Assembly: GCF_005116655.2 (NCBI RefSeq)
Contig: NZ_CP050698.1
Coordinates: 1,642,501-1,706,500, forward strand
DNA from: Desulfosediminicola flagellatus
Lineage (GTDB): Bacteria; Desulfobacterota; Desulfobulbia; Desulfobulbales; Desulfocapsaceae
Reading direction: 5' to 3'
DNA length: 64,000 nucleotides
Under the pieces are notes generated by a model that worked only from the letters and a program-made list of their open reading frames with translations, was not told the origin of the DNA and did not search any database. Position 1 is the stretch's first letter. Every line of letters begins with the position of its first letter. Both the position numbers and the translations under genes were made by a program. Below, piece by piece: positions 55,259-63,253 of the stretch.

Positions 55259-56758
55259 TTGCTAAACGTGGACCAGTATGAACTCATTCGCACCGCCTAT
55301 CGTAATTACAACCAGAACATCAGTGAACTCTCACGACTGACGGGACATAGTCGCAATACGATCAAGAAAGCCATACGAGGCGAGCCATGGAGCTACAAGG
55401 AACGATCTCGTCAACCATTTCCAGCCTTAGATCCATTCATTGCAATTATTGATGGATGGCTTGAGTCCGACAAAGGGCAACCGAAGAAATAACGGCATAC
55501 GGCTCGCCGCATTTATAACCGCTTAGTCTCGGAATGTGATTTCACTGGTGGGGAGTCAACAGTACGTCGGTATGTTCGTCTGGCAAAAGTTAAACTCGGC
55601 ATAGACAGTCCCGGTGCCTTTATTCCGTGTGACCCGGCAGTCGGACGGGAGGCCGAGGTTGATTGGGGTACTGCAAACGCGGTTATTGCTGGCGTGTCTG
55701 TTCGTCTCAAGTATTTTTGTATGCGGTCAAAGTAATCAGGAAAGCATTTTGTCCGCATGTACCCTTGTGAGCGACAACAGGCAATTTTCGATGCGCACAT
55801 CCATGCATTCGCCTTTTTCTGTGGAGTTTTCTCAATACTGATTTATGACAACCTGACAACGGCAGTGCGCAAAGTACTGCAAGGTAAAAAGAGAAAAGAG
55901 CAAGAAAGCTTCCAGAAATTTCGGGCGTATTACAATTACGAATCGCGGTTCTGCACCCCAGGCAAAGGCCACGAAAAAGGTGGCGTAGAAGGCATGGTAG
56001 GCTTTGTACGACGTAACTATATGGTTCCGGTACCCGAAGCTGCCAGCCTTGAAGAATTGAACGATAAGTTGCTTGAAAGCTGCCGTCGTTACGGGAGTCA
56101 CACGATTTCCGGTCGAGAACAAAGCGTGGATAGTTTGTTTGAGCAAGAGCCTCAATCGCTGCTGTCACAACCTTCCGTCCCGTTCAGCAATATCCAGCTA
56201 CAGCCTGGAAGAGCTGACAAGTATTCAACTGTTATTGTTGATAAAAATCGATATTCCGTGCCAAGCCGTTATGCTGTTTATCCGGTTAAAGTACAGCTGA
56301 CTGTAGATAGGATATCTATCTATTTCAATGGGAAAAAAGTGGCGGATCATACACGACTCTTCAACATCAATAAGTGGAGCCTTGTCCCTGATCACTATCT
56401 TGAATTAATCCAACAACGACCACAAGCGTTTGATTCCGCTCGGCCCATAGTCGAATGGCGTAAACAGTGGCCGACGTGCCTCAATACGCTTCTTGAGCGG
56501 TTCCAGAAAAGTTCGGGAATGAGCGGTGGAACAAAGGATTTTCTTAACGTTCTTATGCTGTATCGGGATTATGATGAGAAAGCCATTGAACATGCAGTGA
56601 CAGTCGCTCTGGAGCACGGCATCAAGAGTAGTGAAGGGATCCTGCATATTCTCATTTACAGCAATACGCCCGAACGGATCATTCCTCCGGTAGTCGGCTG
56701 GGAAAGCAGTGCACCGCCGGATCTCACAGTGTATGGCCAGTTAGGGGAGGTACAGTGA
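55259..56758 (+). pseudogene. istA: IstA-like transposase with two in-frame ochre codons
   Basis: The frame runs 499 codons, the full IstA length, without frameshift but with TAA at 55490-55492 and 55733-55735. Similar transposases would have Gln (after PKK, before RHTARR) and an aromatic residue (between MRSK and SGKHF) there. The rest is intact: an HTH at about 20-45 (ELSRLTGHSRNTIKKA), and the DDE residues in EVDWG, IYDNLTTAV and GGVEGMVGFVRRN. RBS-like GGGGGAAGG precedes the start. It overlaps istB. Confidence 0.85.
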
Positions 56759-57519
56759 TGAATAGTGCCACTTTTGCCCTCCGGGAAAATCTTAAAAAGT
56801 TAAAACTCGCAACTATACGAAAAGAAATAGACGTTCAGATTCGTCAAGCACGCGAAGCAGGAACAGATTATGCGGATTTCCTCCTCGATCTGACGAGCGT
56901 AGAGTTACAGCATCGAACTGCAAACCGTTTAAAACGACGAATGCGCGAAGCAAAATCCCCTTTAGTCAAAACGCTAGACGGCTTTGATACTGAGGCAGCC
57001 GGAGGTCTTGATCTCAGATTACTGCGTCAACTGGCAACGTGTGACTATCTCAAAGAGAACCGTAATATCATTTTTATGGGTCGCAGCGGCACGGGAAAGA
57101 GCCATCTGGCAACGGCACTTGGGATTGAGGCCTGTCGAAACGATATCCGTACACGATTTGTCAGCTGTTATGGCCTGGTGAATGAATTACTGGAGGCCCG
57201 TGAAGAGCGTGCCCTACAATGCTTACTGGCTTGCTATAACAGATATGAACTTTTGATTCTTGATGAACTGGGCTACATCCCATTCAGTAAAGAAGGAACG
57301 GAACTTCTCTTCCAGGTTTTGGCGAAACGTCATGAAAAAAGCTCGGTGATAATTACAACCAATCTTGGCTTTGCGGACTGGTCACAGGTCTTTGTTGACC
57401 CGATAATGACTAATGCTTTACTCGATCGCTTGACTCACAAAGCACACATTATTTCTTGCACCTGGGAAAGCTACCGACTCAAGCAAAGCCTTGCAATGAA
57501 CACGAACGCTGAAACATAG
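56758..57519 (+). CDS. istB: IstB-like ATPase of the IS21 element
   Basis: AAA+-type ATP-binding protein that selects target DNA for IS21 transposition. The Walker A GRSGTGKSHLATAL (about 109-122) and Walker B LLILDELGYIPF are intact. The 253-residue length is typical. The ATG at 56758 overlaps the istA TGA and has GGGGAGG upstream, so it is translated by coupling in an intact copy. Here, with istA broken, its use is doubtful. Confidence 0.93.
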   Translation: MNSATFALRENLKKLKLATIRKEIDVQIRQAREAGTDYADFLLDLTSVELQHRTANRLKRRMREAKSPLVKTLDGFDTEAAGGLDLRLLRQLATCDYLKENRNIIFMGRSGTGKSHLATALGIEACRNDIRTRFVSCYGLVNELLEAREERALQCLLACYNRYELLILDELGYIPFSKEGTELLFQVLAKRHEKSSVIITTNLGFADWSQVFVDPIMTNALLDRLTHKAHIISCTWESYRLKQSLAMNTNAET

Positions 57520-57694
57520 GTGCCCCTCAGCCCTTCCCAGCAGCAACTCCGGTCGCCGCCCAAGGGCTCCCTCTTTTGATGCTGGGAAGGGCTGAACAAC
57601 ACTACTGAAACATCACCCGGTTTCAGTTCTCTTATTAAGATTTTGGGTGGTCAAAATTCAGTGATCACAGGTGGTCAATTTTAGGTTGTCATTT

Positions 57695-57879
57695 CTAGCC
57701 GTTTTAGGATTATAACCGTCGACGGTGGCATTTCTTCGAAGTTCATGACTTATTGTACTAAAATGAACGCCAACCTTTAGTGCGATGGTCCTCAATGACA
57801 TCCCTGCTTTACGAAGCCCGGAAATCTGGTATCTTGGTTCTTGAGTGAGTTGATTGTAGTGTTTGTTTTGTTTGTTCAT
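57695..57879 (-). pseudogene. N-terminal remnant of an IS30-family transposase
   Basis: The fragment encodes the HTH region (YNQLTQEPRYQISGLRKAG, LRTIALKVGVHFSTISHELRRN) and ends at the IS21 right end. The catalytic domain is missing. About 80 bases upstream, a TGTTGCACTTATTGTACTA segment may be the element end. Across the IS21 copy the sequence would join the integrase remnant in another frame, so the IS30/integrase junction predates or coincides with IS21 entry. Confidence 0.75.
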
Positions 57880-58028
57880 AACAGACCTTGGTTAAGTGTG
57901 AGAGCTGACACCATACTTTCAACTCACTCACTTTTAAATTTCAGTCTGTTGCACTTATTGTACTACTCCAGCCGCAAACAGTGCGATACCAGTGAATTCA
58001 ATGTAATTCAATAAAATGAGGCTCAAGC

Positions 58029-58496
58029 ATGAAACATATATTCCCTATAATTTTGTTATTTCTCGTCGGCTCCTGCTCTACAACAACAACACATGTGGGC
58101 TCTGTTGAGAAAACAGAGAATGGACACGAGTACAGCATAAAAGAAACAAAAACTGGTTTTATAGTAGCAGGACACTACAACGAGTATCAATTTGTAAGAA
58201 ACAGCAAAAATGGTTTCATTGGATGCATGAGGGTGATAAATAATGCTGCAAGAGAACATGCTGAATCTATGAATAAAGAAATTGAACTTCCCAAATGGGA
58301 TGAAATTGAAATTATAGATCATGGACGAGATATTATTTCTGCTATAATGAATGTTAATTGTAAACACGAGTATAAATTCGTTAATAAACAAAAAGGCGTC
58401 GTAGAAAAATTAACTGAACTTAAATCTCTATATGATTCAGGCGCCTTGACAGAGCAAGAATATGAGTTGTCTAAAAAGAAATTATTAAGCGAATAG
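58029..58496 (+). CDS. Lipoprotein with C-terminal SHOCT-like motif (cassette-like gene)
   Basis: A 155-residue lipoprotein. The signal ends in LLFLVGSC, with lipid attachment at Cys16. The C-terminus (LKSLYDSGALTEQEYELSKKKLL) matches the SHOCT domain, a short oligomerisation-type motif found in many bacterial proteins. The central part is unassigned. AATGAGG precedes the ATG. It is AT-rich, lacks an obvious promoter and sits first to the right of the integrase and IS30 remnants, as a gene cassette would. Confidence 0.7.
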   Translation: MKHIFPIILLFLVGSCSTTTTHVGSVEKTENGHEYSIKETKTGFIVAGHYNEYQFVRNSKNGFIGCMRVINNAAREHAESMNKEIELPKWDEIEIIDHGRDIISAIMNVNCKHEYKFVNKQKGVVEKLTELKSLYDSGALTEQEYELSKKKLLSE

Positions 58497-58511
58497 AATA
58501 AGATATACTTG

Positions 58512-58632
58512 AATAACATAGCACTCAACAAGGATTGCTGTCAGGCTACCGATTCGTTCTTAAAACCCATATTGTAATGCAACAGTGTATAGATTGTTGC
58601 GTAACTCTCGGGTGCCAGTAACCTGTTAGCTC
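58512..58632 (+). other. Possible attC site between two cassette-like genes
   Basis: From AATAACA to CTGTTAGC, about 121 bases. The inner part shows partial complementarity (TTGCTG...GGCTACCGA with TCGGGTGCCAGTAA). The R' core GTTAGCT departs from GTTRRRY and R'' is poor, so this is a weak candidate for a long attC. Confidence 0.3.
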
Positions 58633-58674
58633 CACGTTAAAAAGCAATCTCAGCATCACGCATAGGAACTAGAA

Positions 58675-59238
58675 ATGAAATGCTCGGTCTATATTGCAAC
58701 AAGTGCTGATGGTTACATTGCCACTACCGAAGGAGCTGTCGACTGGCTCCATAGTGCTGGCAATCCAGAAGTTGATATGGGCGATAATCCAGACATGGGT
58801 TTTGGCGCTTTTATGGCCTCGGTTGATTGCATGGTAATGGGGCGGAAGTGCATGGAAATGATTTCTTGTATGAATTTATCTCCCGAACAATGGCCTTACG
58901 GTGATATTCATATCGTTGTTGTGAGCAACACGATAAAAGAACCACCCGAAAACTTAAAGGGTAAGGTAGAAATGTTCTCTGGTGAAATTAATGACTTGGT
59001 AAAAGAACTAGAAAGCAAAGGGTTAAAACATGCTTATATTGATGGTGGCTCTACAATTACATCATTTCTTAATCTTAAGCTCATCGATGAGATGACAATA
59101 ACTAGAGCGCCCGTATTATTAGGAGGTGGCATCCCGCTTTTTGGTAAACTAGATAACCACGTTAAACTAATAGGCTCTAAGGCAACTACGTTCGCAAACG
59201 ACTTTATTCAAATAAAGTACGGAGTAAATTACTTATAA
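58675..59238 (+). CDS. RibD C-terminal/dihydrofolate reductase-like protein (cassette-like gene)
   Basis: A 187-residue reductase-fold protein of the RibD_C/DHFR-like superfamily, proteins common as integron cassettes. MKCSVYIATSADGYIATTEG at the N-terminus, MVMGRKCMEM and IDGGSTITSFL then LLGGGIPLFG fit. NADPH use is likely, but no substrate can be given and there is no reason to call it trimethoprim-resistant. It has a poor ribosome site, as cassette genes often do. Confidence 0.8.
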   Translation: MKCSVYIATSADGYIATTEGAVDWLHSAGNPEVDMGDNPDMGFGAFMASVDCMVMGRKCMEMISCMNLSPEQWPYGDIHIVVVSNTIKEPPENLKGKVEMFSGEINDLVKELESKGLKHAYIDGGSTITSFLNLKLIDEMTITRAPVLLGGGIPLFGKLDNHVKLIGSKATTFANDFIQIKYGVNYL

Positions 59239-59300
59239 CGATCAGCTGTAGCGGATCGATTTACGCTGCGCTCCAATTTCCCGTTGAGTTGGACGATATG
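59234..59300 (+). other. Degenerate attC-like site
   Basis: TATAACG overlaps the stop of the preceding gene and faces GTTGAGTTGGACGATATG 60 bases on. The layout (TAAC ... CAGCTG ... GCGCTCC ... GTTGAGTTGG ... CGATATG) matches short attC sites, except that the R' core reads GATATG rather than GTTATG. It would mark the end of the reductase cassette. Confidence 0.45.
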
Positions 59301-59337
59301 TAACTCTAAATCAAAACCTTTATGCCTGAAAAATATT

Positions 59338-60395
59338 TCTGATTACGTATAAAGCTCAGCTATTTTTTTAGGGGTATCACTATATGAGTACCCTGTCCTG
59401 TTACACTACCTCCATACCACTAAACAAATGGAGGTAAATATGGCGAAAAATTCAATCCAGTTCCAACCAGGTCTCAGCTTGCAAGAGTTTATCTCAAAAT
59501 ACGGTTCTGAAGAACAGTGCTATCAAGCACTTTTCAGATGGCGTTGGCCTAATGGATTTAAATGTCCAGAATGTGGCCACGATCGCTATTGCACCTTAAA
59601 ATCAAGAAAACTCATGCAGTGTAACAGATGCCGATCTCAGGTTTCAGTGACTGCCAGAACGATTTTTGACTCGACTAAGTTGCCGTTGACTACTTGGTTT
59701 CTCAGTATTTATCTTGTCACACAATCTAAAATTAGCATCTCCGCTCTGAGTTTGAAGAGAACTGTTGGTGTCTCTTATAATACAGCCTTATTGATCAAGC
59801 ATAAAATACAACAGGTTATGAAAGAACGAGACGATTCAAAACCTATTTCAGCAACCCTTGTACAAGTTGACGACGCTTATTGGGGCGGCAAAAAACGTGA
59901 TGGTCGCAGAGGCCGCGGGGCAACAGACAAAATACCTTTTGTTGCTGCAGTTTCAACGAATGAGAATGGTCATCCACTTCATATGCGTTTTAGCCAAGTT
60001 GCCTCCTTTACAAAGAAAGCTATCATTGATTGGGCAGCTAAACATCTTTGTAATGGCAGCGAAGTTGTCACCGACGGCCTTCTCGGTTTTGAAGGCCTTG
60101 ATGATGCAGGTTTTTCTCACAAAGTAATTATCACAGGAGGTGGACCTGAAAGTGTTAAAATTGCTGATTTCAAGTGGGTTAATACTATCATCGGCAACGT
60201 TAAGAGGTCATTCCATGGTACATTCCACGCAATCAGCAAAAAACACTTTGGGCGATACCTCGCTGAATTTTGTTATCGTTTCAATCGCAGGTTTGATCTG
60301 CGACAGCTGCTACCCAGATTCACTTACGTGGCTCTAAGAACTCCACCGATGCCACAAAAGCTTATAAGAGTGGCTGAGCTTTGTGGGTAATCAGA
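59338..60395 (+). mobile_element. Intact IS1595-family element with 8-bp target duplication
   Basis: A 1058-bp element with inverted ends TCTGATTACGTATAAAGCTCAGC and GCTGAGCTTTGTGGGTAATCAGA (10 to 20 matched bases in parts). AAAATATT stands directly on both sides (59330-59337 and 60396-60403), matching the 8-bp duplication of IS1595. It encodes one transposase and appears complete and fairly recent. Confidence 0.92.
59440..60390 (+). CDS. IS1595-family transposase
   Basis: A 316-residue transposase. The start at 59440 follows TGGAGG. Zinc ribbon C42-x2-C45 ... C61-x2-C64 (KCPECG, QCNRC), then the ISXO2-like catalytic domain with Asp in VDDAYWGGKK and VTDGLLGF and an N-K pair in IIGNVKRSFHGTF, the DDNK-type triad plus Lys of the ISPna2-like group. 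All motifs look intact. The stop lies inside the right inverted end. Confidence 0.93.
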   Translation: MAKNSIQFQPGLSLQEFISKYGSEEQCYQALFRWRWPNGFKCPECGHDRYCTLKSRKLMQCNRCRSQVSVTARTIFDSTKLPLTTWFLSIYLVTQSKISISALSLKRTVGVSYNTALLIKHKIQQVMKERDDSKPISATLVQVDDAYWGGKKRDGRRGRGATDKIPFVAAVSTNENGHPLHMRFSQVASFTKKAIIDWAAKHLCNGSEVVTDGLLGFEGLDDAGFSHKVIITGGGPESVKIADFKWVNTIIGNVKRSFHGTFHAISKKHFGRYLAEFCYRFNRRFDLRQLLPRFTYVALRTPPMPQKLIRVAELCG

Positions 60396-60453
60396 AAAAT
60401 ATTTATATTATTTTAAGAAGACACGGAAGCAACGGTCTTTTCTGTTTATCAGA

Positions 60454-60921
60454 ATGGGGATTGTTCTTTTAGGGTATATAGCTGCACTTTATCTAGTTGA
60501 ATACTATACTGATTTTAATATACCTGAAGGTGTTCACGATATAATCGTGATCGCATTTTCATCGGTTGCAATTATATTGTTTTATGTCGCATGGTGGCTT
60601 ATCAAGAATCCTGCAACATACGAGGCATTTATTACTAGCAAAGAACTCTCAATAAGCTATCCCGAAAGTATGTCATGGTCCTTCACTGTGAAAATTGAAG
60701 ATATTAAAAGAATTGAGCATAGACAAACTCATTCAAGTGGAGGAAAATCCATTGTAAAAACAGGGGTGCTTATGGAAAATTCTGATTTTCATGAAATAAG
60801 TATGAATTATGGAAATAGCGTTAATAAGATGTTTAAAGTTTTGAAGTCTATTAACCCAGAAATAACTTTTCCAAAAACTGTCAAAAAAACTTTTTACCTG
60901 TTTGGTAAGAAAATACGGTAA
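60454..60921 (+). CDS. Small membrane protein, cassette-like
   Basis: Family not recognised. The 155-residue protein has two helices at about 3-18 and 27-52, then a soluble part of about 100 residues rich in strands (TSKELSISYPESMSWSFTV, KIEDIKRIEHRQ) that might be PH-like. It is AT-rich and lacks an evident ribosome site or promoter. It would be a cassette or a gene disturbed by the nearby IS1595 element. Confidence 0.55.
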   Translation: MGIVLLGYIAALYLVEYYTDFNIPEGVHDIIVIAFSSVAIILFYVAWWLIKNPATYEAFITSKELSISYPESMSWSFTVKIEDIKRIEHRQTHSSGGKSIVKTGVLMENSDFHEISMNYGNSVNKMFKVLKSINPEITFPKTVKKTFYLFGKKIR

Positions 60922-61194
60922 TGCATAGAAAAAATCTTGGGTTTGTGCAAAAATGCTATTGGAAAAAGGCTGTTAAGAAGTGGGAGCAGTTTATCGGGCG
61001 TTTTACAGATAATAGTCAATTCTATACTAATATTGACCCATAATAATGGACACATAGTTAAACCTACCTTGTAATTTTCCGCCTCAATTTCAATATGATC
61101 CTGCATTAAAAATGCAGTACGCGCATGGTAAGGAAATTGCTATAGGGCTCTCCTTTTTTTTAAAACTTACTTTTTAATCTTAAAAAAGCATAAT

Positions 61195-61431
61195 TTGGCC
61201 AGATGGTCATTTATTGTTCTCACCATCGTAAGTATATTTGGTGCAGTACTTTTTCTTACAATAGAACTGTTTTCTGATCGTGTTGGTCCAATTCTTACTG
61301 TTGTGCAAATTGTAATGCAAGGAGTTGCCGTGTATTTTTTAGCACAACATTCAGTAACTACTTGGATTAAAGATCGTAAAAATGTTAAAGCTACCTGTTT
61401 TCTCACCGAGCCTGCTGAGGCTCCCCGGTGA
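61195..61431 (+). CDS. Small membrane protein of uncertain start
   Basis: About 78 residues with two helices (about 4-24 and 33-52) and a basic C-terminal tail. The TTG start is provisional. No ribosome site is visible and the frame stays open upstream. The last codons (ending in a TGA at 61429-61431) fall in a hairpin. Unassigned. The gap 60922-61194 before it holds no supported feature. Confidence 0.45.
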   Translation: MARWSFIVLTIVSIFGAVLFLTIELFSDRVGPILTVVQIVMQGVAVYFLAQHSVTTWIKDRKNVKATCFLTEPAEAPR

Positions 61432-61432
61432 G
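61402..61432 (+). other. Strong hairpin spanning the stop codon of the 61195 gene
   Basis: CTCACCG pairs with CGGTGAG and AGCCT with AGGCT around a small loop. No T-run follows, so it is not a standard terminator. It might be a folded recombination site or an RNA stabiliser. Confidence 0.4.
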
Positions 61433-61535
61433 CCTACCGTTACACGAATAGAATATCTAGATGTCCGATGATGGGCAAACAATAGGGTTCTGCTATATGT
61501 CGGAACCGTGCGAAGTAATGAGGTTGTTATAAGAA

Positions 61536-62015
61536 ATGGAAGCTGAACTGAAACACCTGGAAGATGTAGAATTGGCAAACGGCGTTGTTGTACGGTTTTA
61601 TAATGAATCCCGCAGGGTGGCCGGCGATCGCTGGCAGGTTAACGTGCGCTATGATGCAGTTGTTCCTGTCTCTGAAGCATTTTGGAGTCTGGTGAGTGGA
61701 GAGCCGGAATTGATAGACGAGATTCGTGCTACCTTAGGTTCAGAGATAGTCCTTACCAATCTCAATGAGCGGAATTTTATTTCAGAGGAGGAAAAGGAAC
61801 CGTTGATCGCAGAAATAGTCAACCGGGCTCGGGAAAATATGCTCGGCTATTTCGCTGATCCTTCGTTTCCCGAGAGCTATTTTAAACGTCGTTTTAAAGA
61901 GGCGCGCGAAGAAATTGAGCGGAAAAAGCGAGAGGTGTGGGTTGAGGACAACGATGATACCGAAGAGCCGGATGATTTTTCCCATCTTTTTTCAGATGTG
62001 AAAAAGAGCGATTAA
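61536..62015 (+). CDS. Soluble acidic protein of unknown function
   Basis: A 159-residue protein that begins with strand-rich sequence (LANGVVVRFYNESRRVAGDRW), continues with a helical region, and ends in a very acidic tail (VEDNDDTEEPDDFSHLF). I do not recognise the family. A GAGG lies 13 bases upstream, a weak ribosome site. Base use looks like the core genome rather than the AT-rich genes on its left. Confidence 0.65.
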   Translation: MEAELKHLEDVELANGVVVRFYNESRRVAGDRWQVNVRYDAVVPVSEAFWSLVSGEPELIDEIRATLGSEIVLTNLNERNFISEEEKEPLIAEIVNRARENMLGYFADPSFPESYFKRRFKEAREEIERKKREVWVEDNDDTEEPDDFSHLFSDVKKSD

Positions 62016-62267
62016 CGTCAAACAATTCAGGGGTTGTCTTGTTGTATTCTCACCTGGTTTTCATACTAAACTGCCCTTTGGTTCAAGTTCAGCGTTGCAT
62101 GTCAGATTTTTATCCTCAGGTAAGTGAGGAACGAGACTCCGAGATATCAAAAGTATCCCTACGGTAAAAATCTCATACGCGCCTTGGTGTTGAACCAAAT
62201 GAGTAGTTTTGGGATGGAAATGCACATTATGAACTCTTATACGAGTAGTATAATGAGATAACCCCAA
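62016..62267. other. Gap between converging genes
   Basis: No gene or clear terminator seen in 252 bases. Confidence 0.4.
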
Positions 62268-62936
62268 TTACAAGAAATCCAGCATATGACTATCGGCGAA
62301 CACATTTATTCCTAGAAAAGTCTTCATTAAATAAAGAGCAATAAGAACTGTGATTCCAATAGTTAAAAACAGCATGAACACCATGATTATTGTACCGGAT
62401 GCTGCAAGAGCTGTTGTCCAGATGTTTGAGAGTATTGAGACGGTTGCCTTTCTGAATCTCTGTGCAATGTAGGGGAGGCCTTTAATTTCTTCTAGAATAC
62501 GGAGGTATTCAGTGGTTATCGTATCAGTTTCCACTGATTTGACATGATGTTCGTAGGCGCCTGAAACTGATTTCTTAATATCGTCTTCATGTAAGGGTTT
62601 TTTGATATATTTAAGAACACCAACTTCGTTTACAGCAAAATAGAGCAGGTCTTCATCAATTCCTTCACTCATCAGTACGGGTTGAAGGTGTTTGAACTCA
62701 TTTACTATTCTACTCATAAATTGTAACCCACTCTCACCAGCCAGATTTTCGTTACATATCAATACACCTACAAACTCCTGTAACAGTACAGAATATCCTT
62801 GTTCTGCATTAATAGCCGTCAACACTGTGAGTTCCGGTTCAAAAAGTTTTTTGAAGAGGGAGATAACAGCCGGGTCTTCATCGATTACCAAGAGCAGTTT
62901 AGATGGTTTTGACTGCTTTGCGGAGAGGGATGTCAT
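62268..62936 (-). CDS. Pseudo-receiver protein with a C-terminal membrane helix
   Basis: The 222-residue protein has a receiver domain (about 13-128): acidic pocket D19-E20-D21, Ser90 in VLMSEG and K113 in IKKPL. The phosphoacceptor position, expected three residues before the L-A-G that replaces M-P-G, is N62 (LICNENLAG) instead of Asp, so ordinary phosphorylation is unlikely. A linker (about 130-175) leads to a hydrophobic segment of about 35 residues (178-209) and a short tail. It is membrane-tethered with the receiver in the cytoplasm. It might sense or bind a partner without phosphotransfer. AAGGA precedes the ATG. Confidence 0.85.
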   Translation of the reverse strand: MTSLSAKQSKPSKLLLVIDEDPAVISLFKKLFEPELTVLTAINAEQGYSVLLQEFVGVLICNENLAGESGLQFMSRIVNEFKHLQPVLMSEGIDEDLLYFAVNEVGVLKYIKKPLHEDDIKKSVSGAYEHHVKSVETDTITTEYLRILEEIKGLPYIAQRFRKATVSILSNIWTTALAASGTIIMVFMLFLTIGITVLIALYLMKTFLGINVFADSHMLDFL

Positions 62937-63253
62937 TACGAAATCCTTTATAGTCCTTTCGTTGGTTGTCGACTTCCCTGCCTGGTTGAGGGGAAAACAG
63001 CCAGTGAAAGTGGTTTAGGGCCAAGAATATGAAACGATGCTTCAGGCTTTCAATCAGGCTTTTTGCGCGCAACTAACCTTTCAACCCAACATATTTGCAT
63101 TGCACACTACTTAGTACCCGACAGAAAACCGCCAATTTCCCCAATTGCTTCGTTGCTTTCGAATTGTAATTCTCAAAATACTTTGAGTAGTATTCCGGTT
63201 AAAATTATCGGCCACTTTAAACTTCAAAAACGTGCAGTTTTTTCGTTCAGACA
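62937..63253. other. Gap between pseudo-receiver and sulfotransferase genes
   Basis: About 320 bases. Open frames on the plus strand are not supported by start signals. It must contain the pseudo-receiver promoter and any terminator for the sulfotransferase gene, neither of which is clear. Confidence 0.4.

Larger units (their letters stand above)
55192..57694 (+). mobile_element. IS21-family insertion sequence (2.5 kb)
   Basis: Element with istA and istB in the usual order. The left end begins AAAATTGACCACCTAAA; the right end in complement begins AAATGACAACCTAAA and has two further TTGACCACC-type repeats inside it. A 7-bp direct repeat CTAGCCG flanks it (55185-55191 and 57695-57701), within the range reported for IS21 target duplications. 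Because istA is interrupted, the copy is probably not autonomous. Confidence 0.85.

Noticed and set aside
61041..61195. Possible longer start or extra small gene before the 61195 membrane protein
   Set aside because: Short ATG frames near 61123 stop within a few codons, and no ribosome site supports an extension.
54985..61432. Possible defence island or phage remnant
   Set aside because: No restriction, toxin-antitoxin, CRISPR or phage structural genes are visible; IS elements and cassette-like genes explain the patch better.
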